Assembly (NCBI GenBank): GCA_963794265.1
Contig: CAWCDJ010000005.1
Location: 62,001-126,000, forward strand
Origin: CAWCDJ01 sp963794265
Lineage (GTDB): Bacteria; Acidobacteriota; Terriglobia; Bryobacterales; Bryobacteraceae
Direction: 5' to 3'
Length of the DNA: 64,000 bases
Every line of letters starts with the position of its first letter. The first letter of the stretch is position 1. Both the position numbers and the translations under genes were made by a program. The notes under the pieces were generated by a model, which worked only from the letters and a program-made list of their open reading frames with translations, was not told the origin of the DNA and made no database searches. This document shows, one piece after another, positions 7,199-16,369 of the stretch.

Positions 7199-9871
7199 GT
7201 GAGAGTGCGTCTTCTCGGGCTCGTGCTGGGTGCTGCCATTGCGTTCGCCGCGACGCCCGTGGAACAGGCGAGGCGCCTTTACGAGGAAGGGCTCCGGACG
7301 GAGCGCTCCGGCAATTTTGCGGGAGCGGCCTTTCTCTATGCCCGGGCAGCCAAGCTCGATCCGGAAAACCCGATGTACCGTCTGCGTGGCGAGGCCGCCG
7401 CCGCCCTCGCCGCGCCGCCAAAGAAGGCATCGCGGCCCCCTGTCCCCGGAGTGGTCGACCTGGATTCGCGGTTGCTCGGGAGCCCGCGACGTCTCGAGCC
7501 TCCCCCCGAATTGAAGGCCAAGGCCGGCACCCGGAATTTCGACCTCCACGGGGACGACCACGTCCTCTATACGGCCGTCGCGCATGCCTTCGGGTTGGAT
7601 TGCGTCTTCGACGGAGAGTACCCATCCGGACCTGTCCGGCGGTTCGAACTTCAGTCGGCGGACTACCGCGACGCGCTCGATGCCCTCAAGGCCGCTACCG
7701 ACACCTTCATCGTTCCGATGACGTCGAAGCTCTTTCTGGTCGCAAAAGACACCCCGCAGAACCGCACCCGCCTGGAGCCGTTCGTCTCGGTAACCGTGCG
7801 AATTCCCCAGGCCACCTCCACCCAGGAAATGACTCAAATTGCCCAGGCCGTCCAGCAGACCATGGCCCTGCAGAGGGTCGGATTAGACGCGCAGCAGGGC
7901 GTTTTCGTGATTCGCGGGCCGGTTTCGAAAGTTCTGCCGGCGCGCAAGCTGTTCCAGGACCTGTTGCGCTACCACTCCGAGGTGGAGATCGAACTGGAGA
8001 TCCTCGAAGTAGACCGGCAGGCCATGCGATCGTTCGGGCTGAGCCTGCCTAACAATTTTGCCGTCTCGAGCGCCAATACCGTGACCAACGTCGCCATCAA
8101 ACTAGCGGATCTTGCCCGCCTCGGCCTGGATGGATGGGTTTTCAGCATGGGCGTTTCGGAGGCCCAGCTTTTGGCGCAGATGAGCCAGTCCTCCGGACGC
8201 TCGCTGATGCACCTCGAAATGCAGTCGGAAAACGACAAGCCCGCCACCTTCCATATCGGCGAGCGCTATCCGGTGCTGACATCGGGCTATTTCGGCACGG
8301 CCTCCGGCTACAGCAGCCCTTCCTCTTCTTCGGCCTCGTCCACTACGAACGCGAACGGGACCACTATACAGACACCCGCCACGTTCGGCAGCGTGCCCAA
8401 CCCGGCCTCCCTGGCGGTGGGAGATTTCAACGAAGATGGTACTCCCGACCTGGCCGCCGCAGCCGCCGGCGGAAACGAATTGGCCGTTTTCATCGGCAAC
8501 GGAGACGGGACGTTTAAAGATGCCGCCTTCTATGCGACCGGCAATACGCCTTCCTCGATTGCCACGGCCGATCTGAACCGTGACGGCCACCTGGACCTGG
8601 TAACGGCCGATGCTGCGTCGAATAGCATCTCCGTCCTCCTGGGAAAGGGCGACGGGACTTTTCAAACCGCTACCCACGTATCGGTGGGTGCAGATCCTCA
8701 GGCCGTGGCGATCGCCGATTTCAACAACGATGGGATGCTGGATCTCGCCGTGGCCGATGCCAACTCCAATGATGTTTTCATTCTGCTGGGACGCGGCGAT
8801 GGCACATTCCAGGCGGCAACACCGCTATCCGCCGGAACCAGCCCGCGCGCCCTGGTCGCCGCGGATTTCAATGGTGACGGGTTGCCGGACCTGGCTGTGG
8901 CGAATTTCAGCTCGAACGATTTGTGGATATTCCTTGGCCAGGGCGACGGCACGTTCCGGAAGCCGGTGGCCTACGCTACCGGGAGCGCGCCAACTGCGGT
9001 GGCCGCGGGCCTGCTCAACACCGATAGCAGCATCGACCTGGTGGTCGCCAACTCCGTGTCGAATACCGTGTCTGTGTTTCTCGGCGATGGAACCGGAGCA
9101 TTCGCGGCTAAAGGGCAATTCAGCACGGGGGCCGGACCGGCCTCGATCGCGATCGGAGACATGAACAGCGATGGGGTCAAAGACATTGCCGTGGCCGATT
9201 CCGGGGATGCCACCGCCTCCCTGCTGCTGGGTCTGGGCGACGGAACTTTCGAGTCCCCCATCTCTTACGCCATCGGCACCGGACCCCGAGCCATCGTGGA
9301 AGGCGATTTCAACGCCGACGGGCTTCTGGACCTGGTGGTGGCGAATTACACCTCCAACGATCTATCCGCCCTCCTGGGTTTCGGCACGGCCGGCTTTCAC
9401 GATTCCACCGGGAACAGCTACACCGCCAGCGGCGGCCAGTCGTACACTCCGATGCCTTCTTTCAACTTCGAAGACCTCGGGCTGTCGCTGAAAGTGACTC
9501 CCCATGTTCACGGCGTGGACCACATTTCCCTCGATCTGGACGCTGCGGTCAAGATGCTGTCAGGCCAGGTCTTGAACGGCATGCCCGTGATCACGAACCG
9601 GCAACTGACTTCCACCGTCGATCTGCCCGAGGGCCAGACGGCGGTTGTCGCCGGCCTGCTTTCGAGCCAGGATGCCCACGCCATCAGCGGGATCCCCGGC
9701 GTGAACCAGCTTCCGGTGATCCGGCAACTCCTTCAGACGCACACCACCAACCGGGAATCGACCGAGGCCCTGATCCTGATCAAGACCCACCTGCTCAGCG
9801 TGCCGGCCGATCAATCCCCGACTCGCGAGGTTCGGCTCGGCAGCGAGACGCGGCCATTCATCCCGGATTAG
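7199..9871 (+). CDS. Secretin (type II/III secretion-like) with seven FG-GAP/VCBS repeats inserted in the secretin domain
   Basis: GTG 7199 gives a signal peptide (VRVRLLGLVLGAAIAFA); GTG 7205 is an alternative, and the frame upstream looks non-coding. The mature protein opens with a TPR-like helical pair (to about residue 60), then an N0/STN-like and N-type region (about 100-260, EIELEILEVDRQ). The secretin domain starts with HIGERYPVLTSGYFG near residue 355 and resumes with FNFEDLGLSLKVTPHVH near 760, then the conserved VDLPEGQTAVVAGLL and a typical end. Between these halves (about residues 394-736) lie seven repeats with DFNxDGxxDL and LGxGDGTF signatures, as in FG-GAP/VCBS seven-bladed propellers. 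Repeat 5 has lost the Ca-binding Asp pattern (LLNTDSSIDL). A secretin should form the outer-membrane pore; the role of the propeller is unknown. Confidence 0.85.
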   Translation: MRVRLLGLVLGAAIAFAATPVEQARRLYEEGLRTERSGNFAGAAFLYARAAKLDPENPMYRLRGEAAAALAAPPKKASRPPVPGVVDLDSRLLGSPRRLEPPPELKAKAGTRNFDLHGDDHVLYTAVAHAFGLDCVFDGEYPSGPVRRFELQSADYRDALDALKAATDTFIVPMTSKLFLVAKDTPQNRTRLEPFVSVTVRIPQATSTQEMTQIAQAVQQTMALQRVGLDAQQGVFVIRGPVSKVLPARKLFQDLLRYHSEVEIELEILEVDRQAMRSFGLSLPNNFAVSSANTVTNVAIKLADLARLGLDGWVFSMGVSEAQLLAQMSQSSGRSLMHLEMQSENDKPATFHIGERYPVLTSGYFGTASGYSSPSSSSASSTTNANGTTIQTPATFGSVPNPASLAVGDFNEDGTPDLAAAAAGGNELAVFIGNGDGTFKDAAFYATGNTPSSIATADLNRDGHLDLVTADAASNSISVLLGKGDGTFQTATHVSVGADPQAVAIADFNNDGMLDLAVADANSNDVFILLGRGDGTFQAATPLSAGTSPRALVAADFNGDGLPDLAVANFSSNDLWIFLGQGDGTFRKPVAYATGSAPTAVAAGLLNTDSSIDLVVANSVSNTVSVFLGDGTGAFAAKGQFSTGAGPASIAIGDMNSDGVKDIAVADSGDATASLLLGLGDGTFESPISYAIGTGPRAIVEGDFNADGLLDLVVANYTSNDLSALLGFGTAGFHDSTGNSYTASGGQSYTPMPSFNFEDLGLSLKVTPHVHGVDHISLDLDAAVKMLSGQVLNGMPVITNRQLTSTVDLPEGQTAVVAGLLSSQDAHAISGIPGVNQLPVIRQLLQTHTTNRESTEALILIKTHLLSVPADQSPTREVRLGSETRPFIPD

Positions 9872-9885
9872 GCGCCGCGCTCCAC

Positions 9886-10773
9886 TCAGGAAACCAGTGC
9901 CTGCGCCACGCGCGAGGCCAACTGGTCGAACGTGAGAACCTCGTACAGGCCCGGGTCCGACATGATGCGGGCCACCAGCGCGGCGTGCATGGCGTGGCCG
10001 GCCCGTTCGGCGATCACGTGCCCGAGCAGCGGACGGCCCAGAAGTGCAAGGTCGCCGATGAGATCGAGCGCCTTGTGCCGGCAGCACTCGTCGTAAGCGC
10101 GCAACCCACCCGGATTCATGACGCCTTCCGGCGTGAAGCAGACGGCATTGTCGAGCGAGGCGCCGCGAATCAGCCCCATGTTCCGCATCTGGTCGAGGTC
10201 CGCCTCCCAGCCAAAAGTCCGCGCGAATGCCAGTTCGGACGCGAAGCGCTGCGGCGTGACTTCCAGTTCCACCGATTGCCTGCCCACTGGCTCGGGATAC
10301 TCCGTATCGCACGTCAGGCGGAAGGCATCCGACGGTAAAATGCTGATCCGCTTCCCCTTATCCTCGACCGATATAGGGTGCCGGATACGCAGGTAGCGGC
10401 GCTTGCGGCGGTAATGCAGGATCCCCGCCTGCTTGATCAAACGGACGAAAGGCTCGCCGCTGCCGTCCAGTATGGGAACTTCCAGATTGTCGATCTCGAC
10501 ACAGGCATTATCGATCCCCATCGAGTACAGCACGCTGAGAAGGTGCTCCGTCGTGGAGATGAGAACTCCCTGCCGCATCAGGCTGGTGGCGTAGCTGACG
10601 CGGGCGACGTGCCGCCAACTGGCCGGTATGGCGAAGTTTTCGAGATCCGTGCGGACGAAAACGATCCCCGTGGCGGCGGGAGCCGGCAGGATTCGGATGC
10701 TTACGGAAACGCCGCTGTGCAACCCTACGCCGGACGCCTCGACGGGATGGCGGATCGTGGTCTCAAAACGCAA
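9886..10773 (-). CDS. lpxC: UDP-3-O-acyl-N-acetylglucosamine deacetylase LpxC
   Basis: LpxC is the zinc amidase that commits UDP-acyl-GlcNAc to lipid A synthesis in the cytoplasm. Visible signatures are ASGVGLHSG near the N-terminus, the zinc-binding TTEHLLSV, ILDGSGEPFV, and C-terminal RHKALDLIGD and GHAMHAAL with the second zinc His, the Asp and the catalytic His. I chose TTG 10773: GGAG (plus 10781-10784 read in reverse) lies seven bases upstream, and this places GVGLH at about residue 15, as in characterised LpxC. In-frame GTG 10779 and TTG 10809 are alternatives. Length of about 295 residues is normal for the family. It converges on the secretin gene with 14 bp between stops. Confidence 0.93.
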   Translation of the reverse strand: MRFETTIRHPVEASGVGLHSGVSVSIRILPAPAATGIVFVRTDLENFAIPASWRHVARVSYATSLMRQGVLISTTEHLLSVLYSMGIDNACVEIDNLEVPILDGSGEPFVRLIKQAGILHYRRKRRYLRIRHPISVEDKGKRISILPSDAFRLTCDTEYPEPVGRQSVELEVTPQRFASELAFARTFGWEADLDQMRNMGLIRGASLDNAVCFTPEGVMNPGGLRAYDECCRHKALDLIGDLALLGRPLLGHVIAERAGHAMHAALVARIMSDPGLYEVLTFDQLASRVAQALVS

Positions 10774-10946
10774 ACACACACTCCAGTACCATGGCCCCAG
10801 CTTACGCAACTCTCGAACCCATTGGCAACCTTTTGAATGCTAAGGATTTGTAATTTTTGTGGTGTGGCTAAAGCGCGACACTTTTCTGTGGAATTGTTGC
10901 GGAAATGGGGCACGGGAGAGTACCCCCGGGAAACTCCCTCGGCGAT

Positions 10947-11408
10947 TCAGGCACTGGCTGCCCGGCGGATTCTGGATGGCACTTGCGCGCGGTGCCAGCG
11001 CAGCAGCGCGACGTGAATGACGCGCGCGGCTTCGGCCTTTTCGAAAGGCCGGGCGAGCACGTCGTAGGCTCCCAGGTTCAAGGCTTCCGCCCATAGCCCC
11101 TCATCCGCCACCCGGGAGGTGACGATCAGATACGGCGGTCGAGGCGACGCTCCGGCTTCCGCCAGCAACTCTTTCCACAGGCACGGGCCGCATTCCTGAT
11201 CCACCAGGATGACGGCAACGTCTTGCTCTCGCTGGAGGGCCGCCCGGATCGATGGCGCGCTCTTGTGGTGGCGAAGGGTCCAGCCGCAATTCAAATCCAG
11301 GCGCAAGATAGCACCCAGAGAGGCATGGTCGTCGGGGGTCAAGCCGATAGATAGAATTGAAGCTATTTCATTTTGGGAATTCGTTCGAATAGCAGACGCG
11401 GTTCGCAT
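10947..11408 (-). CDS. Single-domain, divergent response-regulator receiver protein
   Basis: ATG 11408 is preceded by GAGG at six bases; GTG 11420 is a possible alternative. The product of about 153 residues resembles a CheY-like receiver: ILSIGLTPDDHASL (strand 1), VAVILVDQE with a possible phosphoacceptor Asp, PYLIVTS (strand 4) and YDVLARPFEKAE (strand 5). The nearly invariant Lys before Pro in strand 5 is Arg here, so phosphotransfer chemistry may be impaired. No output domain and no neighbouring kinase are present. A good sigma-70-type promoter faces this gene at 11574-11601. Confidence 0.6.
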   Translation of the reverse strand: MRTASAIRTNSQNEIASILSIGLTPDDHASLGAILRLDLNCGWTLRHHKSAPSIRAALQREQDVAVILVDQECGPCLWKELLAEAGASPRPPYLIVTSRVADEGLWAEALNLGAYDVLARPFEKAEAARVIHVALLRWHRAQVPSRIRRAASA

Positions 11409-11420
11409 GGAATGCCTCAC

Positions 11421-11771
11421 GGGCGGCTGGGCACGTTTCGGTGACGGATTCTGTTTGCAGTCCGGAGTCGCGGGCGCTCGGTGACACAGAGGAACCCGGC
11501 TCCCTGCGGGGCTCCGAGATGCACTCCGAAACCCGGACCGGCGAATAGAAAATCTCCGCGTGGGAGTAACTCGAATATAACCGGCATATCTCCAAAGTCA
11601 AGCAACATTTTTGTATGAATTCCATTTCATCGCAGTTAATAAAAGAAAGCGTTTACTGAAATCGCCGCATGAGGAGCGCCGCCGGCTGGTGGAAATCGGG
11701 CCTTCGGGCGCGCCCTGCCGGCCCGAGCGGATTCCCACGGGCCGCCGGCGAAATGAGTATGATGGGCTCAA
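11421..11771. other. 350-bp intergenic region between divergent receiver and polA genes
   Basis: The region contains one convincing promoter reading left (11574-11601, listed separately) and a fairly AT-rich patch around 11570-11650. I see no conserved coding frame, no RNA gene and no clear rightward promoter for polA. Confidence 0.5.
11574..11601 (-). promoter_or_regulatory. Sigma-70-type promoter for the receiver gene
   Basis: Read on the minus strand: TTGACT (11601-11596), a 16-base spacer, then TATATT (11579-11574). This is the best -35/-10 pair I found in the window. It would give a 5' leader of about 150 bases before the receiver gene's start at 11408. Confidence 0.6.
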
Positions 11772-14342
11772 GTGGCTCAAAAGAAACTCTTCCTGATCGA
11801 TTCGTTCGGGTTCATCTTCCGGGCGTATCACGCGCGGGCCCGCAGCGGCGCGCCGCCCATGCGAACCTCGAAAGGGCTTTCCACCGAAGCCGTCTACATC
11901 TTCAACAACATGCTGCGGAAGCTGTCGAAGCAGTTCGATCCGGCTTACATCGCGGCCGTCTTCGAAAGCGGTGAACCCACTCACCGTACCCGGGAGTTTG
12001 CGGAATACAAGGCCAACCGCGTCGAGACTCCGCCGGATCTCATCGATCAGATCCCCTGGGTGCGGCGCGTGCTCGAGGCCATGCGGATCCCGGTGCTGGA
12101 ATACCCGGGCTTCGAAGCCGACGACGTAATCGGCACGCTCGCCCGCCGGGCTGAGCGCGCGGGCTTCGAAGTGGTGATTGTTTCGAGCGACAAGGACATG
12201 CTGCAACTCGTCTCCGACAAAGTGTCGATGCTCAATCCGGCCAAGGACGACGAGTGGTACGACCCCGCCAAAGTGAAGGAATTCCTGGGCGTGCGGCCGG
12301 ACCAGGTGGCCGACCTGCTGGCCCTGAAGGGCGATGCGATCGATAACATTCCGGGTGCACCGGGAATTGGCGACAAGGGCGCGCGAGACCTGATCGAACA
12401 GTTCGGCTCGGTCGAAGCGGCGCTCGAACGCTCCACGGAGGTGCCACGAAAGACGTACCGCGAGAGCCTCCAGAACAATGTCGAGCGCATCCGCATGAGC
12501 AAGCGGCTCGCGACCATCGAGATGGACGTCCCGGTCGATTTCGATCCGGCGTCCGTGAAGGCGCAGCCGTTCGACACGGCGTCGCTCAAGGCGGTGTACA
12601 AAGAACTCGAATTTCATAGCCTGCTGAAAGAGCTCGGGGCGGTCGAGGATTCGCGGCCGCGGGACTACCGCGTCATCTCAGGACCGGGAGAATTGGTGGA
12701 ATGGCTCGAGCAGGGCGGCGAACTGCCCCACGCGGTGGCCATTTCGAAAGCCTCCGACGGGGAATTCGCGCTCGATACCATTGGGCTCGCGCGGACCGCC
12801 GGGGAAGCCCGCGCCGTGACCTCGGAGAACCTGCCTTATCTCAAGCCGTGGCTCGAGGACGCCACCCGCCCCAAGATCGCCTGCGACGTCAAAACGGCGC
12901 TGCTGATGCTCGACCGCATGGAGATCGAGGCGCGCGGCTTCGTTCACGACGTGATGCTCTACGCCTTCCTGCTGGATGCCGACCCTTCGGGCTGCCCGCT
13001 CGACGAGCAGGCGCGGCGAAGGCTCGATCTGAAACTGGGCCCGTCCCCCGAGCAGCACGCCGATATCACGCTCGAGATCTGGAGCCAGTTGGCCCCTGCC
13101 GTGGATTCTCGCGGCCTGCGCGAATTGTATGAAACCATCGAGCTCCCGCTGGCCCGCGTGCTGGCGCGGATGGAGCGCACCGGGGTGCGCATAGACCCCC
13201 GGGAACTCAAGCGGCTTTCGGCCCTGATGGAAACCGGAATCGCGCGCCTCACGGCCGAAATTCACGAGCTGGCCGGGCGGACTTTCAACATCAGCTCTCC
13301 GCAGCAGTTAGGGAAGGTGCTGTTCGAAGAGATGAAGCTGCCGGCGCCGGTCAAGTACGGCAAGGGCAAGACCGTCTCGACCGCCGCGGACGTGCTGGAA
13401 GACCTCGCGGAAGAACACGAGATCGCGCGCAAGGTGTTGGAATACCGGCAGTTGAGCAAGCTCAAGGGCACCTACGTGGACGCCCTGCCCGCGCTGATCG
13501 ACCCGCGCACGGGGCGCCTGCACACCAGCTTCAACCAGACCGGCGCCGCCACCGGGCGGCTTTCCTCCTCCAATCCGAACCTGCAGAACATTCCGATCCG
13601 CACGGAATTGGGGCGGGAGATCCGGGCGGCCTTCGTACCGCGCCAGGGTTGGACGCTGCTGGTGGCGGACTACTCGCAGATCGAGCTGCGCCTGGTGGCG
13701 CACATGTCGGGCGATCCGCTGCTGACCGAGGCCTTCCGCAATGGAGACGACATCCACACCCGCACCGCGTCCGAGGTGCTGGGTGTTCCGCCGTTGATGG
13801 TGACACCCGAAGCGCGGCGTGCCGCCAAGGCGGTGAATTTCGGAATCGTCTACGGCATCAGCCCGTTCGGCTTGGCGGCGCAGTTGGGCATTTCGCGCGG
13901 CGAGGCGGAGAAGTACATCAAGAACTATTTCGCCCGCTATTCGGGAGTGCGGAAATTCATCGACGAGACCATCGCCGAGGTGCGGCAGACCGGCGTAACC
14001 CGGACCATGTTCGGACGGGAGCGGCCCATCCCGGACATCAACAGTCGCAACCCCAACGCGCGGGGGTTCGCCGAGCGCACCGCGGTGAACTCCCCGCTCC
14101 AGGGCACGGCGGCGGATCTCATCAAGCTGGCGATGGTGCGGATCGACGCGGCACTCGAGCGCGGCGGCTATCGGAGCGCCATGCTGCTGCAGGTTCATGA
14201 CGAGCTGGTGTTCGAGTGCCCGCCGGAAGAAGTCCAGGCGGTCTCGGCCCTGGTCCGGCGCGAGATGGAAGGCGTGCGCGAGTTCTCGGTTCCCCTGGTG
14301 GTCGACATAGGTACCGGAGAGAACTGGCGGGACGCCAAGTGA
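11772..14342 (+). CDS. polA: DNA polymerase I
   Basis: The 856-residue protein has three regions: an N-terminal 5'-3' exonuclease/FEN domain (about 1-290; YHARARSGAPP, GFEADDVIGTLA, SSDKDMLQLV, GDAIDNIPGAPGIG), a 3'-5' exonuclease-like domain (about 300-470) and the polymerase domain (about 480-856). Polymerase motifs are intact: A VADYSQIELR (near residue 631), B RRAAKAVNFGIVYG (near 682) and C LQVHDELVFE (near 808). In the proofreading domain the first D-x-E motif is missing (the region reads AVAISKASDGEFALDT), though HDVMLYAFLL and HADITLEIW keep later acidic residues, so proofreading is probably lost. The start is GTG 11772 without a strong ribosome site. The enzyme fills repair gaps and removes Okazaki primers. 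Confidence 0.95.
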   Translation: MAQKKLFLIDSFGFIFRAYHARARSGAPPMRTSKGLSTEAVYIFNNMLRKLSKQFDPAYIAAVFESGEPTHRTREFAEYKANRVETPPDLIDQIPWVRRVLEAMRIPVLEYPGFEADDVIGTLARRAERAGFEVVIVSSDKDMLQLVSDKVSMLNPAKDDEWYDPAKVKEFLGVRPDQVADLLALKGDAIDNIPGAPGIGDKGARDLIEQFGSVEAALERSTEVPRKTYRESLQNNVERIRMSKRLATIEMDVPVDFDPASVKAQPFDTASLKAVYKELEFHSLLKELGAVEDSRPRDYRVISGPGELVEWLEQGGELPHAVAISKASDGEFALDTIGLARTAGEARAVTSENLPYLKPWLEDATRPKIACDVKTALLMLDRMEIEARGFVHDVMLYAFLLDADPSGCPLDEQARRRLDLKLGPSPEQHADITLEIWSQLAPAVDSRGLRELYETIELPLARVLARMERTGVRIDPRELKRLSALMETGIARLTAEIHELAGRTFNISSPQQLGKVLFEEMKLPAPVKYGKGKTVSTAADVLEDLAEEHEIARKVLEYRQLSKLKGTYVDALPALIDPRTGRLHTSFNQTGAATGRLSSSNPNLQNIPIRTELGREIRAAFVPRQGWTLLVADYSQIELRLVAHMSGDPLLTEAFRNGDDIHTRTASEVLGVPPLMVTPEARRAAKAVNFGIVYGISPFGLAAQLGISRGEAEKYIKNYFARYSGVRKFIDETIAEVRQTGVTRTMFGRERPIPDINSRNPNARGFAERTAVNSPLQGTAADLIKLAMVRIDAALERGGYRSAMLLQVHDELVFECPPEEVQAVSALVRREMEGVREFSVPLVVDIGTGENWRDAK

Positions 14343-15202
14343 GCGCCGCGGAGCGGCTTCGATTTCGTCGCATACGCCGGGGCGCATGGAAGATGCGCGG
14401 CCTCCTGCCGTGCCTGGTGGCGCTGGCGGGTTTGGGCGCGGCCTTCGCGTTCCAACACCCGTTCCGCCAGTTTCCCGGAGTGGAGTACGAGAATTTTCCG
14501 CTGCCGCCCGACTGGAATGAGAAAACGGAATTCGTCTTCGCGCGCCTGATGTATCCGTGGAACGGCTGGGGCTTCCATTATGGCGACGACTGGACCAAGG
14601 GGGAGTCGAACTGGACCATCGACTACCCCCGGTCCGACCGGCATTTCGCCACCGCGCTGCGCCGGCTGACGCGCGTCCACGCCCGGTCCGTGGAGCAACC
14701 GGTGAACCTGGACGACGGCGACCAGTACGACTGGCCGTGGCTCTACGGCGTGGAAGTAGGCCACTGGAAGCTCACTGATTCCCAGGCGCGCGGCCTGCGC
14801 GAGTATCTGCTGCGCGGCGGCTTCTTTATGTGCGACGACTTTCACGGCTCCGCCGAGTGGGACAACTTCGTCGAAGGGATGAAGCGCGTTTTCCCGGACC
14901 GGCCCATCGTGGAAATCGACGACCAGGACCCCATCTTCCACACAATTTACAACCTGGACCATCGCTTCCAGGTTCCGGGAGCGCAGTACCTGTATTCCCA
15001 CCGGCTCGCGGAAAAAGACGGCACGGTGCCGCACTGGCGCGGCATCTACGACGATTACGGCCGGGTCATGGTGGCCATCTGCTTCGATATGGACCTGGGC
15101 GATTCCTGGGAATGGGCCGACGTGCCGGTCTACCCGGCGCGCTTTTCCGACCTGGGGATTCGCATCGGAGTGAACTATGTGGTCTATGCGATGACACACT
15201 GA
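14339..15202 (+). CDS. DUF4159-domain exported protein
   Basis: Two starts are possible. GTG 14339 overlaps the polA stop as GTGA and gives an Arg-rich N-terminus before the hydrophobic stretch. ATG 14393 gives a short signal peptide (MRGLLPCLVALAGLGAAFAFQ) but its GGAAG is immediately adjacent. I favour the coupled GTG. The mature part matches DUF4159 proteins: EFVFARLMYP near the start, WTIDYPRSDRHFATALRR, the PWLYGVEVGHWKLTD strand-helix, LREYLLRGGFFMCDDFHG and FPDRPIVEIDDQDPIFH. The fold resembles class I glutamine amidotransferase-like domains, but no catalytic Cys triad is evident. DUF4159 proteins often occur with DUF58/MoxR-type clusters; none is seen here. Function unknown. Confidence 0.75.
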   Translation: MSAAERLRFRRIRRGAWKMRGLLPCLVALAGLGAAFAFQHPFRQFPGVEYENFPLPPDWNEKTEFVFARLMYPWNGWGFHYGDDWTKGESNWTIDYPRSDRHFATALRRLTRVHARSVEQPVNLDDGDQYDWPWLYGVEVGHWKLTDSQARGLREYLLRGGFFMCDDFHGSAEWDNFVEGMKRVFPDRPIVEIDDQDPIFHTIYNLDHRFQVPGAQYLYSHRLAEKDGTVPHWRGIYDDYGRVMVAICFDMDLGDSWEWADVPVYPARFSDLGIRIGVNYVVYAMTH

Positions 15203-15233
15203 TTTGCGCTATCGTCTGGACAGGAGTCGCGCC

Positions 15234-15986
15234 ATGAGGTTTCCATTGTGGATGCTGCTGCTGTCGGGGGCCACCGCCGGCGGGCAGCCGGCAATGACCA
15301 CGGAGCAGATCCGCTCCATCGGCATCCGCTGCGGCCAGGTGGAACAGACAGCTCAAGCCATCGCCGCGGCCAGGACCCCGATTCCAGCCGAACTCCAGAC
15401 GGCTGTCGCCGCCTGCAAACCCGCACCGGGAGCCGGCCCGGAACAGGAGTTGCAGAGGCTGGCCGCCGCGGGCGCCACGCTCGACCGCCTGAACCTGACC
15501 CCGGCGGCGCTGTTCGACCGCATGGAGCAGGCCGCCTCCAGCATGACGGGCCCGCCTCGCTTTCACGTGCTGGCTCCGCTGGCGAAGTTTGCCTTCGCCC
15601 TGGACAAGCCCGAAAAGGCCCAGCGGTATGCGCGTGAGCTCCTGCAAATGGCATCCCAATATCCCAACGATTGGAATTATGGGAATGCCATCTACGACGG
15701 CTACTCGGTGCTGGGGTTAGTGGCGCTCGATGACGGCAATGTCACGCTGGCCGGCCAATATCTCATGAATGCCGCCACCACCCCGGGTTCGCCGCAACTG
15801 GACAGCTTCGGACCGAACATGACGCTGGCCAGGGAACTGCTGCTGCGCGGCCAGTTCGCCGTGGTCGGAGCGTTCCTGGAACAGTGCAGGAGTTTCTGGA
15901 AAATCGATCATGGGAATCTGGACGCCTGGACCGAATCGGTCCGGCGGGGCAAGATACCGGATTTCAAAGCCAACTTAGACTACTGA
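15234..15986 (+). CDS. Exported helical (TPR-like) hypothetical protein
   Basis: ATG 15234 follows CAGGAG by seven bases and starts a signal peptide (MRFPLWMLLLSGATAGGQ). The 250-residue product is mostly alpha-helical with repeat-like segments (LDKPEKAQRYARELLQMA, DGNVTLAGQYLMNAA, LLLRGQFAVVGAFLEQC), which resembles TPR-type arrays. No catalytic motif is recognised. It follows the DUF4159 gene by about 30 bp in the same direction and may be co-transcribed with it. Confidence 0.55.
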   Translation: MRFPLWMLLLSGATAGGQPAMTTEQIRSIGIRCGQVEQTAQAIAAARTPIPAELQTAVAACKPAPGAGPEQELQRLAAAGATLDRLNLTPAALFDRMEQAASSMTGPPRFHVLAPLAKFAFALDKPEKAQRYARELLQMASQYPNDWNYGNAIYDGYSVLGLVALDDGNVTLAGQYLMNAATTPGSPQLDSFGPNMTLARELLLRGQFAVVGAFLEQCRSFWKIDHGNLDAWTESVRRGKIPDFKANLDY

Positions 15987-15993
15987 AGGACCG

Positions 15994-16341
15994 CTATTTT
16001 CGGAGATAGGCATCGTCGCCGCGAAGCCAGTCTTCCCGGCAGGGAGAGAAGACATCCACCACGTAGCTGTCTTCGAGCGCCGTCACCTTGTGGGGCACTT
16101 CGGAAGGAATCGCGAGCGACTGGCCGGAGCGCAGCACCACCTCCCGGCCTTCGATCTGGAACAAGAGGGCGCCCCGCTCCACGGTTGAGATCTGCTCATG
16201 CACGTGGCTATGCTCGGGAACCACCGCGCCTTTGAGCAATTCCAGCCGCGCAATGGTCAGGCTGGCGGTGTGGATCGCGCGCCTGGCGACCAGCGGATTC
16301 AACTGCTCGGCGGGCATCAGGTTCCAGTCGTAGTTGGTCAT
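15994..16341 (-). CDS. Single-domain cupin protein
   Basis: ATG 16341 gives a 115-residue cupin_2 barrel: motif 1 PEHSHVHEQISTVERG supplies the two His and the Glu of a metal site, and motif 2 reads IPSEVPHKVTALED. Small single-domain cupins bind a metal or small ligand, and many are isomerases, dioxygenases or sensors; the exact function cannot be assigned. It is divergent from the sugar nucleotidyltransferase gene with only 28 bp between the starts, and converges on the preceding gene with seven bp between stops. Its own ribosome site is not evident. Confidence 0.75.
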   Translation of the reverse strand: MTNYDWNLMPAEQLNPLVARRAIHTASLTIARLELLKGAVVPEHSHVHEQISTVERGALLFQIEGREVVLRSGQSLAIPSEVPHKVTALEDSYVVDVFSPCREDWLRGDDAYLRK

Positions 16342-16369
16342 GGGAGGTATTGTATGATGAAATCTGCCT

